This document shows positions 16,621 through 25,858 of a DNA stretch of 64,000 bases, in pieces. Position 1 is the stretch's first letter. Each line of letters opens with the position of its first letter. Source of the DNA: Pradoshia sp. D12 (GTDB lineage Bacteria; Bacillota; Bacilli; Bacillales; Pradoshiaceae). The DNA lies in the NCBI RefSeq assembly GCF_008935075.1, contig NZ_CP044545.1, positions 895,501-959,500 on the forward strand, read 5' to 3'. Both the position numbers and the translations under genes were made by a program. The notes under the pieces were generated by a model. It was not told where the DNA came from and searched no databases. It saw only the letters and a program-made list of their open reading frames with translations.

Positions 16621-19600
16621 CCGTAAACAAATTCCCGTAAAACCGGCAGATGCCTTATGGACAGATGACCAATGGAAAGCTATCACTGCGGATGGAAATG
16701 ATATTCTAGTAGCGGCTGCGGCCGGAAGTGGTAAAACAGCTGTACTGGTTGAGAGGATTATCAGGAAGATTATTTCAGAGGATAACCCTCTTGATGTGGA
16801 TCGTTTATTGATAGCCACCTTTACCAATGCTTCAGCTGCTGAAATGCGCCACCGTATTGCGGAGGCGCTGGAGAAGGAAATTAAAAAGAATCCGGACTCC
16901 AGACATTTACGTAAGCAGCTCAGCTTGCTGAATAAGGCGAATATCTCAACCCTTCATTCCTTCTGCTTGGATGTAGTCCGGAGTCATTATTATTTGCTGG
17001 ACATTGATCCTGGATTCCGAATTGGGGACTCAACGGAAATCGAATTAATTAAAGATGAAATTCTTGAAGAAGTATTGGAAACACAGTATGGAATATCTGA
17101 TAATGAGCCGTTTTTCAGGCTTATCGATGCATTTACGGATGACCGCAGTGATCGTACGATTCTCGAAATTATCCGAGTGCTTGATGATTTTTCAAGATCA
17201 AATCCCAATCCTAAAGAATGGCTGGAAAGCCTTGCGGATATGTATGAGATAGGGGAACATACCAGGATTGAGGATCTGCCATTTTATCCAGTCTTGAAAT
17301 TTGATATCATGATGCGCCTCGCTGCAGCTAAAGAAATGATCCATGAAGGCTATCAATTAACCTTGCTACCTGATGGTCCAGCTGCCCTGGGTGAAACATT
17401 TAAATTAGATGAAGAGCTTATTAACAAGTTATCCGAGTCGCTTGAAGCAGATTGGCAGTCGATGGCAGATGCATTTTCAGCGGTTAGCTTTGCAAAAGCA
17501 AAAACGATTCGCAAGGGAACCTGTGATGAAGACTTGGCAAAGCAAGCCAAGAAAATGAGAGATGATGTTAAGAAATTGCTGAATGGAATTACGAGCGATT
17601 TATTCTTCCGGAAAGCAGATAGTTTTTTAAAGGATATATCAGATATGAAGCCGTATGTAGTGACGCTTGCCGGGTTGGTCACAGCGTTCCAAAAACGATT
17701 CCTGGCAGAAAAGCTTGAACGCGGGATTGTTGATTTTTCCGACTTGGAGCATATGGCGTTAGAAATTCTTGGGACTTATGAGTATGGAACATTAAAGCCA
17801 ACAGATGTTGCGTTGGAGTACCGTGATAAATTCAAAGAGGTACTTGTCGATGAATATCAGGATACTAATATGGTGCAGGAAACAATCCTTCAGCTTGTTA
17901 CACAGGACGGTGAGTCAACCGGCAATATGTTTATGGTTGGGGATGTTAAGCAATCTATCTATCGATTCCGCCTGGCTGAGCCTAATCTTTTCATGGGGAA
18001 ATACAGCAGATTTTTAACAGAGCCGACAGATACCGGAATGAAGATTGATTTGAATAAAAATTTCCGCAGCCGAAGTGAAGTATTGGCAGGTACGAACTTT
18101 TTATTTAAACAATTGATGGGAAAAACGGTTGGTGAAATAGAATATGATGAACCCGCTGAATTGAAAAAAGGAGCAGCCTATCCTGAGGATGAAGAGTACC
18201 CGGTGGAACTTTATTTGATTGATAAATCGGCAGAAGGAGCTGGTTACGGATCTGAGGATGATGACGAGGCAGACGAAGATCTTGAAACGGTACTGTTAGA
18301 AGCTAGGCAAATGGCTGAATTAATTAAACAAATGATTAATGAACGCCGTAAAGTGTATGATGCCAAAACGAAAACATACCGAAACATTACCTATCGGGAT
18401 ATTGTCATCTTGCTGCGTTCCATGCCATGGGCTCCTCAAATTATGGATGAATTCAGAGCGCAGGGTATCCCGGTTTATGCCGATCTCTCAACAGGATACT
18501 TTGAGGCGACAGAAGTAGCTATTATGATCTCTCTCCTGCAAATTATTGATAATCCATATCAGGATATTCCGCTTGCATCCGTGCTGCGTTCTCCTATTGT
18601 GGGGCTGGATGAAGAAAACTTGTCAGATATCCGGATTACCCTGCCAAAGGGGCAATTCTATGATGCGTTAAAGGCCTATTGCCAGTATGGTTCATTTGAA
18701 AAATACGGGACTGTCTATTTAAAAGTGAAGCGATTCTTTGATTATCTTCACGAATGGAGAAACCAGGCACGTGAGGGGGCACTATCCAGTTTAATTTGGC
18801 AGCTCTACCGGGACACGGGCTATTACGATTTTGTTGGCGGTATGCCTGGCGGCAAACAAAGGCAGGCCAATTTATTGGCACTATATAACCGGGCCAGACA
18901 ATATGAGGAAAGTTCATTCAGAGGAATATTCCGCTTTCTCCGTTTTATCGATCGGATGAGAGAAAGGGGCAGTGATTTGGGTGCGGCACGTGCCCTCGGT
19001 GAACAGGAAGATGTTGTCCGGATTATGACCATTCATAAGAGTAAGGGACTGGAATTCCCTGTCGTGATTTTGGGCGGTTTGTCTAAGAAGTTTAATCAGA
19101 TGGATCTAAAGCGTTCCTATTTAGTGGATAAGGATCTGGGCCTTGCATTTCGATATGTGAATCCGGAGTTAAGGATAACCTATCCATCCTTACCGCAGAT
19201 TGCTTTTAAAAAGAAGCAGCTCCTTGAAAATATTGCGGAAGAGATGCGCGTTCTGTATGTTGCGTTAACCCGTGCAAAAGAGAAGCTGTACTTAATCGGA
19301 ACACTCTCGGATGCTGAAAAATCGTTTAAGAAGTGGTCTGCCTACGAGAATAAAGAAGGCTGGCTTCTACCTGATTATACAAGGGCAAATGCCACTTCCT
19401 ATATGGATTGGATTGGTCCGTCTCTAGTGAGGCATCGTATCTTTAAAGAAGGGGCAATCGCCAGTGATTCACTTGCTGAGATTGCTAGTCATCCATCAGA
19501 ATGGCAGGTACATGTCCGGAAATCGAATACGTTGCAATCAGTTACAGAGGAAGAAAACATGGAAAGTAAACGATTATTTAAATCAATTGAACAAATGGAA

Positions 19601-20353
19601 CCAATTGAGGTAGAGTCTGAGTTTAAAGAACGGGTCAGGGACCAAATGGAATGGGATTATCGATTTAAAAGCTCGACAACTGGGCGTTCTAAGCAGTCTG
19701 TGTCCGAATTGAAACGATTAAATGAATCAAAGGATGAATATAGTGCAACTGATTTGGTTCGGGCGACCTTTAAACGGATGAATTTAAAGAGACCGGCTTT
19801 TATGCAGCAAAAAACAATGTCACCTGCTGAAAAGGGAACGATGATGCATTTAGTAATGCAGCATTTGGACTTTACAAAGCCAGTCACGGAAGAGTCTGTT
19901 CAGACGTTACTGGGGTATTTGGTGATGAAGGAATACGCTACGAAGGAACAAGTCAGTGAGATAAGAACTGACCAGATTTTGAGCTTTTTTGAAAGTGAAT
20001 TGGGTCAACGCTTGCAGCAAGCAAATAAAATACGCAAGGAAATTCCATTTACAATGGCACTTCCTGCACATGAAGCGTATCAGGATTGGCAGGATGGCGA
20101 CGAGAACATTCTTGTTCAGGGGATAGTGGATTGCCTATTTGAAGATGAGAATGGGCTTGTACTGCTTGACTATAAAACAGACGCGATAACAGATCGATTT
20201 AAAAATGGATTTGAAGAAGCTGAGCCTGTATTAAAAGAAAGATATGAAAAGCAGATTCAGCTATATACAAGAGCGATTGAACAAATCCTGAAAAGAGAAG
20301 TTTCAGAAAGATATCTGATGTTCTTTGACGGTACACACGTATTGAAGCTTTAA
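16613..20353 (+). CDS. addA: ATP-dependent helicase/nuclease subunit AddA
   Basis: UvrD/SF1A helicase with a C-terminal RecB-type nuclease, partner of AddB in double-strand break processing and recombination. Visible motifs are Walker A AAAAGSGKTAVL near residue 38, DEYQDTN (motif II), GDVKQSIYRFR (motif III), TIHKSKGLEFPVV (motif V) and VALTRAKEKLY (motif VI). The nuclease signature is VQGIVDCLF followed by LLDYKTD. I prefer ATG 16613, 8 bases after GGGAGGAGG; ATG 16610 is also possible. The start lies inside addB. In B. subtilis sbcDC follows, but here a terminator and unrelated genes come next. Confidence 0.95.
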   Translation: MNNRKQIPVKPADALWTDDQWKAITADGNDILVAAAAGSGKTAVLVERIIRKIISEDNPLDVDRLLIATFTNASAAEMRHRIAEALEKEIKKNPDSRHLRKQLSLLNKANISTLHSFCLDVVRSHYYLLDIDPGFRIGDSTEIELIKDEILEEVLETQYGISDNEPFFRLIDAFTDDRSDRTILEIIRVLDDFSRSNPNPKEWLESLADMYEIGEHTRIEDLPFYPVLKFDIMMRLAAAKEMIHEGYQLTLLPDGPAALGETFKLDEELINKLSESLEADWQSMADAFSAVSFAKAKTIRKGTCDEDLAKQAKKMRDDVKKLLNGITSDLFFRKADSFLKDISDMKPYVVTLAGLVTAFQKRFLAEKLERGIVDFSDLEHMALEILGTYEYGTLKPTDVALEYRDKFKEVLVDEYQDTNMVQETILQLVTQDGESTGNMFMVGDVKQSIYRFRLAEPNLFMGKYSRFLTEPTDTGMKIDLNKNFRSRSEVLAGTNFLFKQLMGKTVGEIEYDEPAELKKGAAYPEDEEYPVELYLIDKSAEGAGYGSEDDDEADEDLETVLLEARQMAELIKQMINERRKVYDAKTKTYRNITYRDIVILLRSMPWAPQIMDEFRAQGIPVYADLSTGYFEATEVAIMISLLQIIDNPYQDIPLASVLRSPIVGLDEENLSDIRITLPKGQFYDALKAYCQYGSFEKYGTVYLKVKRFFDYLHEWRNQAREGALSSLIWQLYRDTGYYDFVGGMPGGKQRQANLLALYNRARQYEESSFRGIFRFLRFIDRMRERGSDLGAARALGEQEDVVRIMTIHKSKGLEFPVVILGGLSKKFNQMDLKRSYLVDKDLGLAFRYVNPELRITYPSLPQIAFKKKQLLENIAEEMRVLYVALTRAKEKLYLIGTLSDAEKSFKKWSAYENKEGWLLPDYTRANATSYMDWIGPSLVRHRIFKEGAIASDSLAEIASHPSEWQVHVRKSNTLQSVTEEENMESKRLFKSIEQMEPIEVESEFKERVRDQMEWDYRFKSSTTGRSKQSVSELKRLNESKDEYSATDLVRATFKRMNLKRPAFMQQKTMSPAEKGTMMHLVMQHLDFTKPVTEESVQTLLGYLVMKEYATKEQVSEIRTDQILSFFESELGQRLQQANKIRKEIPFTMALPAHEAYQDWQDGDENILVQGIVDCLFEDENGLVLLDYKTDAITDRFKNGFEEAEPVLKERYEKQIQLYTRAIEQILKREVSERYLMFFDGTHVLKL

Positions 20354-20360
20354 CTGCTGA

Positions 20361-20408
20361 AGGCGGCACATTTGGACGGGAAACCGTGCAGTTGTGTCGT
20401 CTTTTTTT
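20361..20408 (+). terminator. Terminator after addA
   Basis: GGCGGCACA pairs with TGTGTCGTC, and a run of seven T follows. Confidence 0.75.
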
Positions 20409-20476
20409 ATATTTTCTCTTTCGATACTGTCTAATTTGGGAAAATAAATGGCCAACAGGAATCGCTATATCATTTA

Positions 20477-20880
20477 TTATTGGACCGATACGATAAATTT
20501 TTTCAAGTTAGAAGCTACTTCTTCTAGTTCGCCGGTTTCGTGATACCAAATATAAATTTTATCATCCAGGTTTGTATCTACAATCTTATAGCATAATTTG
20601 TCCCCTGTACCATCCTCGCCAATAGATATGAGATTTTTATCCATTTCTTCGTCTCGCATATCTTTATTTTGTCTTACAATATCATCCCATGTTCTTTTTA
20701 AATTTCTAGGATCTTTAATTGGGAAAAGGATCCATTCATCAATCTGTGCTTGGTTAGATAGTTTAAAGAGATCTTTATACTGTTTGGGGAAATTTCATCT
20801 AAGTGTTCTTCTGCTAATTTTATATCTAAATCTGTAACTCCAGGTTTTTTTGTATCAAGCAAATCGACAATATCATTCAT
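20477..20880 (-). pseudogene. SMI1/KNR4 (SUKH) family protein, frameshifted
   Basis: The minus strand has two short frames, 20880-20698 and 20659-20477. Reading through a one-base shift after AEEHLDEI (about 20788-20795) gives FPKQYKDLFKLSNQAQIDEW, then LFPIKDPRNLKRTWDDI, and joins the second frame at MRDEEMDKNLISIGEDGTGD. The joined product of about 133 residues has the SUKH/SMI1 layout, with FP..YK.LF.LSN, then I.E..G.GD and ending in WYHETGELE. SUKH proteins are often immunity proteins against contact-dependent toxins; no toxin gene lies nearby. One T appears to be missing, so sequencing error cannot be excluded. Confidence 0.75.
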
Positions 20881-20957
20881 TTAATACATAACCTCCCTTT
20901 TAATCTTATATAAAGATTCTTGATATATTTTTAAAATCCTTCTTCAGTGGACCTAAA

Positions 20958-20992
20958 GAAATCCTATTAGCATTTATGCCAATAGGATTTAT
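20958..20992. terminator. Terminator between the SMI1-like and dehydrogenase genes
   Basis: AATCCTATT and AATAGGATT form a perfect 9-bp stem with a 12-base loop. It lies directly after the dehydrogenase stop on the minus strand. Confidence 0.75.
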
Positions 20993-21015
20993 CTTAGAAG
21001 TATCAGTGATCTGGT

Positions 21016-21924
21016 TTAAGGCTGTAGAAAGTCTTTTTTCTTATAGGCTGGATTCGGATATTTATAGAATCCTTCCCCTGTTTTCATACCCAATTTGCCT
21101 TTGTTAATAAATTCTGTTTTGACTAAATCTGCAATGTCCTTGAATGGATTTTGCTCTGGATTTGGATGCTTTGCTGCTTTAGTACTGACGATGTTATAAA
21201 CTGTTTCCAAACCGACTACATCAATAATCGCAAATGGTCCAAGAGGTGCACCTGTAGCAATCATCCATGTTTTATCGATTGTATATGGATCCGCTACTCC
21301 ATTTCCCCATAGATTTTGGGCTGCATCCAGTAATGGAACGAGTAAGCTGTTTAGAATATAGCCAGGTTGCTCTTTTTTTATATGGAGCGGAACCATTCCA
21401 ATTGCGGCTGCGAATTGCAATACATCTTCAACCACTTGGTCATCAGTTTGAGGATGTGGCATGACTTCTCCAGTATTATTCATCCAAACGCGGTTTGCGA
21501 AGTGCAGGGCCAGGAATTTCTCCGGACGTCCGGTATATTCGGCAAAATCACTAGGAAGCATCGTAGAAGAGTTTGTTGCAAACACCGTATGTTCAGGTGC
21601 AACTTTACTCAACTCAGTGTAAAAGTTAATTTTGATTTCTTTTAACTCTGGAATAGCTTCGATGACCAAGTCGGCATTAGCTGTTGCGATTTTTAAGTCT
21701 GTTGCATATTGAATACGTGATTGAGCAGACCGGGCTGCTTCCTGTTCATTTTTAAAATAGGCAATGTAGGTATCTTCTAAATCGGTGATACGATTCTTTG
21801 CTTGTTCAATGGCGCTCTCATTAATATCATAAATGGTGACATTAAAGCCTTTAAAGGCTGTTTGAAAAGCGATTTGACTCCCTAAAACCCCACTGCCTGC
21901 AACTGTCACATTTTTATAATTCAT
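21016..21924 (-). CDS. 3-hydroxyacyl-CoA dehydrogenase family protein
   Basis: NAD-dependent dehydrogenase of 302 residues. The N-terminal Rossmann motif is AGSGVLGSQIA (about residues 10-20), with an acidic residue (YDIN) after the second strand. The catalytic region contains FATNSSTMLPS and HFANRVW, where the family His lies. The C-terminal domain ends with KLGMKTGEGFYKYPNP, the usual HBDH motif. It would oxidise a short-chain 3-hydroxyacyl-CoA or related hydroxy acid, but the exact substrate is not predictable. It stands alone with its own GGGGGGAAC ribosome binding site and terminator, in the interval that sbcDC occupies in B. subtilis. Confidence 0.85.
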   Translation of the reverse strand: MNYKNVTVAGSGVLGSQIAFQTAFKGFNVTIYDINESAIEQAKNRITDLEDTYIAYFKNEQEAARSAQSRIQYATDLKIATANADLVIEAIPELKEIKINFYTELSKVAPEHTVFATNSSTMLPSDFAEYTGRPEKFLALHFANRVWMNNTGEVMPHPQTDDQVVEDVLQFAAAIGMVPLHIKKEQPGYILNSLLVPLLDAAQNLWGNGVADPYTIDKTWMIATGAPLGPFAIIDVVGLETVYNIVSTKAAKHPNPEQNPFKDIADLVKTEFINKGKLGMKTGEGFYKYPNPAYKKKDFLQP

Positions 21925-22167
21925 GAATAAGTTCCCCCAATCTGTAAATTGGATATTAAGTTCTTACCAGTAAATATCCATACCCTTCAAGGAAAATATA
22001 CTACTATATTGTTAAAAATAAAAATAGTAAGACTTTAGACTTGTTCAAGTGAAATAAAACGATATAGATAGGAGTAAAACAGGAATGGATGTCACTTAAT
22101 AATGGAAATATAAATGAATACGATCATTGTGCTAATTTAGGAAAAGGTATGAAAAGGAGGGGATTAT

Positions 22168-22470
22168 ATGAGTAAAGCAAGGAGCGGTGTATGTGAACTC
22201 TGTCTACGAAATGATGTCGAACGGACGATTCACCATTTAATTCCACGCGAATATGGTGGGGGCCCCAATGATACCTCCAAGCTATGCATTCCATGCCATA
22301 AACAGATACATGCTCTTTATCCAAATTTGGATTTGGCTGTCAGACTTAATACGATTGAGAAACTGAGAGATGATCCTGAAATCAAGAAATATTTAAAGTG
22401 GATTGTAAAGCAGCCGGCAGGTAAATTACCGCGTATAAAAAAATCCGGCTATAAGGCCGGAAAAAGGTGA
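22168..22470 (+). CDS. yisB: HNH nuclease-like protein YisB
   Basis: A small HNH-fold protein of 100 residues with a zinc knuckle: CELC near residue 9 and CIPCHKQIH near 46. Between them lies IHHLIPREYGG, carrying the HH of the HNH active site. The length equals B. subtilis YisB, and the gene converges with gerP as there. A good AAAGGAGGGG site precedes ATG. The last codons form the gerP terminator hairpin (22437-22466). A nuclease role is known for the fold only and no substrate is known. Confidence 0.82.
   Translation: MSKARSGVCELCLRNDVERTIHHLIPREYGGGPNDTSKLCIPCHKQIHALYPNLDLAVRLNTIEKLRDDPEIKKYLKWIVKQPAGKLPRIKKSGYKAGKR
22437..22466 (-). terminator. gerP operon terminator embedded in the yisB 3' end
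   Basis: On the minus strand CCGGC and GCCGG pair (extended by T-A), followed by seven T. It lies 10 bases after the gerPF stop and inside the yisB coding region. The plus strand has A after the stem, so it should work mainly for gerP. Confidence 0.7.
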
Positions 22471-22474
22471 TTGA

Positions 22475-22693
22475 TTAATTATTCGCAGAGATGGGCTGAT
22501 CAACCCCATTTATACCAATAACGGAGTTTCCGCTAAGTCCATTTGTATCAAAAATAATTCCACCGGTAATTCCAGAACCTGATCCATTCACACTTTTAGT
22601 TGCATATTTTGGGGAGATAACCAGAGAGTCGCCGAATTGAATAATTCCGCTTCCTGCATTAAGGACTTGAACGGAACCTACAAGAGCAGGCAT
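22475..22693 (-). CDS. gerPF: Spore germination protein GerPF
   Basis: A 72-residue protein of the GerPA/GerPF family, glycine- and serine-rich with the pattern MPALVGSVQVLNAGSGIIQFG at the start and GINGVDQPIS at the end. Last gene of the gerP operon. Its ATG shares a base with the gerPE stop (TAATG), so the two are probably translationally coupled. GerP proteins are made in the mother cell and are needed for germinants to pass the spore coat. It is paralogous to gerPA at the other end of the operon. Confidence 0.9.
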   Translation of the reverse strand: MPALVGSVQVLNAGSGIIQFGDSLVISPKYATKSVNGSGSGITGGIIFDTNGLSGNSVIGINGVDQPISANN

Positions 22694-23088
22694 TAAGTTT
22701 CCTCCCTTCTTTCATTTTTGGGCCGATTAAGAAGCTGTCTTACATTCATGACTCTAGTTTCGGATCGGATAAACCGGCCGTTTCCTACCTGTAATAAAGA
22801 GGAAGCAGAGATGGCCTGTGTTCGGATGCAATCAACAAAAAGGTATGGATTAACATTCTCAAAATTGATATGGACCATTTCTTCAATTGGTTCAAAGTCA
22901 GGAACTGTGTAAAATACTTTGTAATCTCCGAAATCACCTTCCTGTCCGTAAAAAATTTCCTGTTCCCGCTGATAGGCAAGGACATTGTCAACTGAGTAAC
23001 TATATTGAAGTTCTCCTATATCAAATGTAGATCCCCTTGATAAAATGGATACATGAATATGATCGACTATCGATGTTCTTTCCCACAT
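22693..23088 (-). CDS. gerPE: Spore germination protein GerPE
   Basis: A 131-residue GerPE protein beginning MWERTSIVDHIHV. I place the start at 23088, preceded by GAGGA and 13 bases after the gerPD stop; the open frame reaches 15 codons further upstream into gerPD and lacks a better ribosome binding site. It has the beta-rich segments typical of GerPE, including FENVNPYLFVDCIRTQAIS, and a C-terminal basic tail. Fifth gene of the operon. Confidence 0.88.
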   Translation of the reverse strand: MWERTSIVDHIHVSILSRGSTFDIGELQYSYSVDNVLAYQREQEIFYGQEGDFGDYKVFYTVPDFEPIEEMVHINFENVNPYLFVDCIRTQAISASSLLQVGNGRFIRSETRVMNVRQLLNRPKNERREET

Positions 23089-23101
23089 GGCATGGTCCTC
23101 T

Positions 23102-23290
23102 TTAACGATTAACAATAGGCTGCAAGGGTCCAAATTCTAATGCGTTTAATGGCGTGTCAGAGGCAGCAAATAGCTGCATGGTTTCTGTATCGCCGACTTT
23201 AATAGCAGAGGCGCTCGATACAGATATCAACTTTATACAGCCAACCTTAATTTGTTCGTTTACGACATGGAAATTCATCACATTGCTCAC
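23102..23290 (-). CDS. gerPD: Spore germination protein GerPD
   Basis: A 62-residue GerPD protein: FHVVNEQIKVGCIKLISVSS near the start and the ending FGPLQPIV. Its start overlaps the gerPC stop by 4 bases (ATGA type), indicating coupled translation. Size and order match the B. subtilis operon. Confidence 0.88.
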   Translation of the reverse strand: MSNVMNFHVVNEQIKVGCIKLISVSSASAIKVGDTETMQLFAASDTPLNALEFGPLQPIVNR

Positions 23291-23904
23291 TGCTCCTTCA
23301 TTGAATCAGGATAAACCTCTATAAATCTGATGATGGCGTTTTCGATATCTGTTTTGAGTACTTCTAATATTTGCTCCCGAATTGCCGGGATTTTTTGCTC
23401 AGTCCGGTTATGAGGTGGCGTTTGGTCCAAATAATGATGAATGCGCTGAGGAAGCTGCCGGGCTAGATCCTCCATGATAAAGGAGCGCATGGTTTCATCC
23501 GCTTTTTGTTCGCAGATATGTTCGGCTCTTTTAAAGATTTCATCCTTCTGATTATTTAGGTCAAGTAAAACCTCGCTCGTTAGTTGATGGACAAATTCAT
23601 CCCTGGATGGAAAGAGAAATGGACCGGGAGGAGTGTGATTATTGATGGCCAACTCATCGATTTTTTCTAAATCTGATGGGGTTAGCCCAATATTTAAGGT
23701 ACCCTCCAATCTTTCCACTTTCAGTTGGTCAAATTTATATTCTATCCGATCGACTCGAATCGGTGCCTGATGTTTTGCCTCTGTTAATTCTTCTTTTAAT
23801 CTCTTTACGTCTTCTTCCAGTTTGCGGATAGCCTGCTGTTGATATTCCAGCGTATTTTGTAAGTAGTGTAGGAATTGGGTTAAATCCTGCTGCACATGAC
23901 TCAT
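23287..23904 (-). CDS. gerPC: Spore germination protein GerPC
   Basis: A 205-residue, highly charged protein with an N-terminal coiled coil (about residues 12-45, LEYQQQAIRKLEEDVKRLKE) followed by an IEYKFDQLKVERLEGTLNIG segment and a helical C-terminal half. This is the usual GerPC layout. It overlaps gerPB and gerPD by 4 bases each, as expected for the third cistron of the operon. Confidence 0.9.
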   Translation of the reverse strand: MSHVQQDLTQFLHYLQNTLEYQQQAIRKLEEDVKRLKEELTEAKHQAPIRVDRIEYKFDQLKVERLEGTLNIGLTPSDLEKIDELAINNHTPPGPFLFPSRDEFVHQLTSEVLLDLNNQKDEIFKRAEHICEQKADETMRSFIMEDLARQLPQRIHHYLDQTPPHNRTEQKIPAIREQILEVLKTDIENAIIRFIEVYPDSMKEQ

Positions 23905-24122
23905 CCTTTCCTATTCTGGACTTGAACCTGCGGAGAATCTTCTTCAGTCTCAAAAAGGGGATGGTGCGCTTCCGGAGCAGGTGCCTCAAAGCCACCGGAA
24001 TTGGTCATGAGTGACTTGGACTTGATGATACCGGCACTGCCGATTTGCAGGACGGATGCATTGGCGATTGCGTTAATTTTAATGGTATTAATCATAATCG
24101 TTTGCTTAACAAAGATGTTCAA
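23901..24122 (-). CDS. gerPB: Spore germination protein GerPB
   Basis: A 73-residue GerPB protein: N-terminal FVKQTIMINTIKINAI, then SVLQIGSAGIIKSKSL and a NSGGF turn, with a proline- and glutamine-rich tail. Second cistron, 12 bases after gerPA and overlapping gerPC by 4. Confidence 0.88.
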   Translation of the reverse strand: MNIFVKQTIMINTIKINAIANASVLQIGSAGIIKSKSLMTNSGGFEAPAPEAHHPLFETEEDSPQVQVQNRKG

Positions 24123-24134
24123 TTTTTTTCACCT

Positions 24135-24365
24135 CTATAACGTAAATGCAATTGGTTGATCGACAACATCTGCATCAAACGTATTCGTAGCACTGTAAGG
24201 ATTGTTTACAGCCACATAATCACCCGTATTAAATGAACCCGCTCCGGAAAATGTTTTAGCATTAGAGTAGGGAGTGACCTTGTAAATATCCCCCACATTA
24301 AATACACCGCTGCTCCCTACACTGAGAATTTGGACAACACCTACAATACCTGGCACATTTAACAC
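24135..24365 (-). CDS. gerPA: Spore germination protein GerPA
   Basis: A 76-residue GerPA/GerPF family protein: VPGIVGVVQILSVGSSGVFN at the start, FSGAGSFNTGDY in the middle and VVDQPIAFTL at the end. First gene of gerPABCDEF, with ribosome binding site AAGGAAGGTG. A sigma-K-like promoter lies 44-71 bases upstream, consistent with mother-cell expression late in sporulation. All six gerP genes are intact. Confidence 0.9.
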   Translation of the reverse strand: MLNVPGIVGVVQILSVGSSGVFNVGDIYKVTPYSNAKTFSGAGSFNTGDYVAVNNPYSATNTFDADVVDQPIAFTL

Positions 24366-24408
24366 CTTCCTTGGGTATACCTATATCTACCATCTTAACG
24401 TTCTTTAA

Positions 24409-24436
24409 CAGTATATGAGGAATGGGCTGAAAGGTG
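24409..24436 (-). promoter_or_regulatory. Putative sigma-K promoter of the gerP operon
   Basis: On the minus strand a CACC box, 15 bases and CATATACTG match the sigma-K pattern (AC-containing -35, CATA-N3-T -10). gerP is sigma-K dependent in B. subtilis, so the match is expected, but the consensus is short. Confidence 0.45.
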
Positions 24437-24542
24437 AGGGAACCTCTGTGCTTCAGAAAAAACAGATAATTATGTAGGGGATTTTAGCAGAAACTGCTAA
24501 ACTGGTTTTATAAGAAATTTTTAGGAGAGATGGGGTGTTCTA

Positions 24543-25733
24543 TTGCAATCCATAACGGATAAACAAAGGATACATGTGGTTGATTTTCTGCGTGGGATTT
24601 CAATTGTAGGAATTTTATTGGTCAATATGCTCGATTTTCATTCGCCTTTTTTGTATCTTGAATTAGATTATTGGGATAACAATCTAGATCTCTATACATA
24701 TGCACTCATTGATATTTTGGCACAGGGGAATTTTTATCCGCTTTTTGCCTTTTTGTTTGGGTTCGGTACGATTATTTTAATGACTAGGGCAGAACAAAAG
24801 GGGATATCGTTTCCTGTTTTATTTACAAGGCGGATGATCTTTTTACTATTGCTGGGCATAATTCATGCATTTTTAATTTGGCATGGTGATATTTTAATCA
24901 CATATGCCGTCTGTGGATTACTTTTGCTGCTTGTTTATCGATTAAAGGGTAAAACATTGCTTCGTTTATCAGTATGGTTATATACCATTCCTTATGGAAT
25001 ATTTGGGCTGCTCATTCTACTGCTCGAATTATTGACCCCAACATCTGGATTGTTAAATACCGATTTTTCAAAAATAAATAAAGCCATTGAAATCTATTCA
25101 AGCGGGACGTTCACTGAGATTTTTTCACTGAGATTTAATGACTGGGCTGCTGTCAATGGACCGGCAAATATGTTTTTTTTATTTTTATCCGTTTTTCCAT
25201 GTATTTTGGCAGGAATGGCATTTGCCAAATTGGAATGGCTCACCAATCTGAAGGTTCATCAGAAAAAGTTACAGATCATGTTCCTTGTATCATTGCCTAT
25301 AGGACTGCTTTTGAAAATGTATCCGTATCTGTCGAGCCAAAATTATGCTACTGAATTTTGGCAGGATATTTTTGGTGGGCCCCTCCTGACACTGGCCATT
25401 ATAACAGGGATTACTCTTATTTATGAGCAATCTCCAAAGGTTAGAAAAATGGCTGTTCCTTTTGTCAGACTGGGAAGAATGTCGCTTACAAATTACCTTA
25501 TGCACTCCATTCTATGTACGCTGATCTTTTATTCATATGGACTAGGGCTATATGGCGAAGTGGGAGCTTTTATGGGTACTTTATTAGCTGTATTGATTAT
25601 CCTGTTTCAAATGGTATATACAAAATATTGGTTACGCTCTTTTAGAATGGGACCAATTGAATATGGCTGGAGAATCGTTACTTACTGGGACAAAGCATCA
25701 TTCAAGCGGGAAAAGGTATATGATACATTTTAA
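24543..25733 (+). CDS. DUF418 family membrane protein
   Basis: A 396-residue polytopic protein starting HVVDFLRGISIVGILLVN, the typical opening of DUF418/YeiB proteins. About 9-10 hydrophobic segments follow, and the C-terminal DUF418 region has RLGRMSLTNYLMHSI and FRMGPIEYGWR. The start is TTG 24543; the nearby ATG at 24530 is out of frame. The family is distantly related to acyltransferase-3 membrane proteins and may move or modify a small molecule, but no function is established. It diverges from gerP. Confidence 0.85.
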   Translation: MQSITDKQRIHVVDFLRGISIVGILLVNMLDFHSPFLYLELDYWDNNLDLYTYALIDILAQGNFYPLFAFLFGFGTIILMTRAEQKGISFPVLFTRRMIFLLLLGIIHAFLIWHGDILITYAVCGLLLLLVYRLKGKTLLRLSVWLYTIPYGIFGLLILLLELLTPTSGLLNTDFSKINKAIEIYSSGTFTEIFSLRFNDWAAVNGPANMFFLFLSVFPCILAGMAFAKLEWLTNLKVHQKKLQIMFLVSLPIGLLLKMYPYLSSQNYATEFWQDIFGGPLLTLAIITGITLIYEQSPKVRKMAVPFVRLGRMSLTNYLMHSILCTLIFYSYGLGLYGEVGAFMGTLLAVLIILFQMVYTKYWLRSFRMGPIEYGWRIVTYWDKASFKREKVYDTF

Positions 25734-25858
25734 TAAAGGTGGAACGCAGTTTAATAAGAGTATAGCTTAAAAGGATAGAGATACGTAATTTATCATTTTA
25801 GTAGCAGGGAAGAGCTGCATAAATGGTTTTAAACCAATATGAAAGGAATGTGGGAAGG

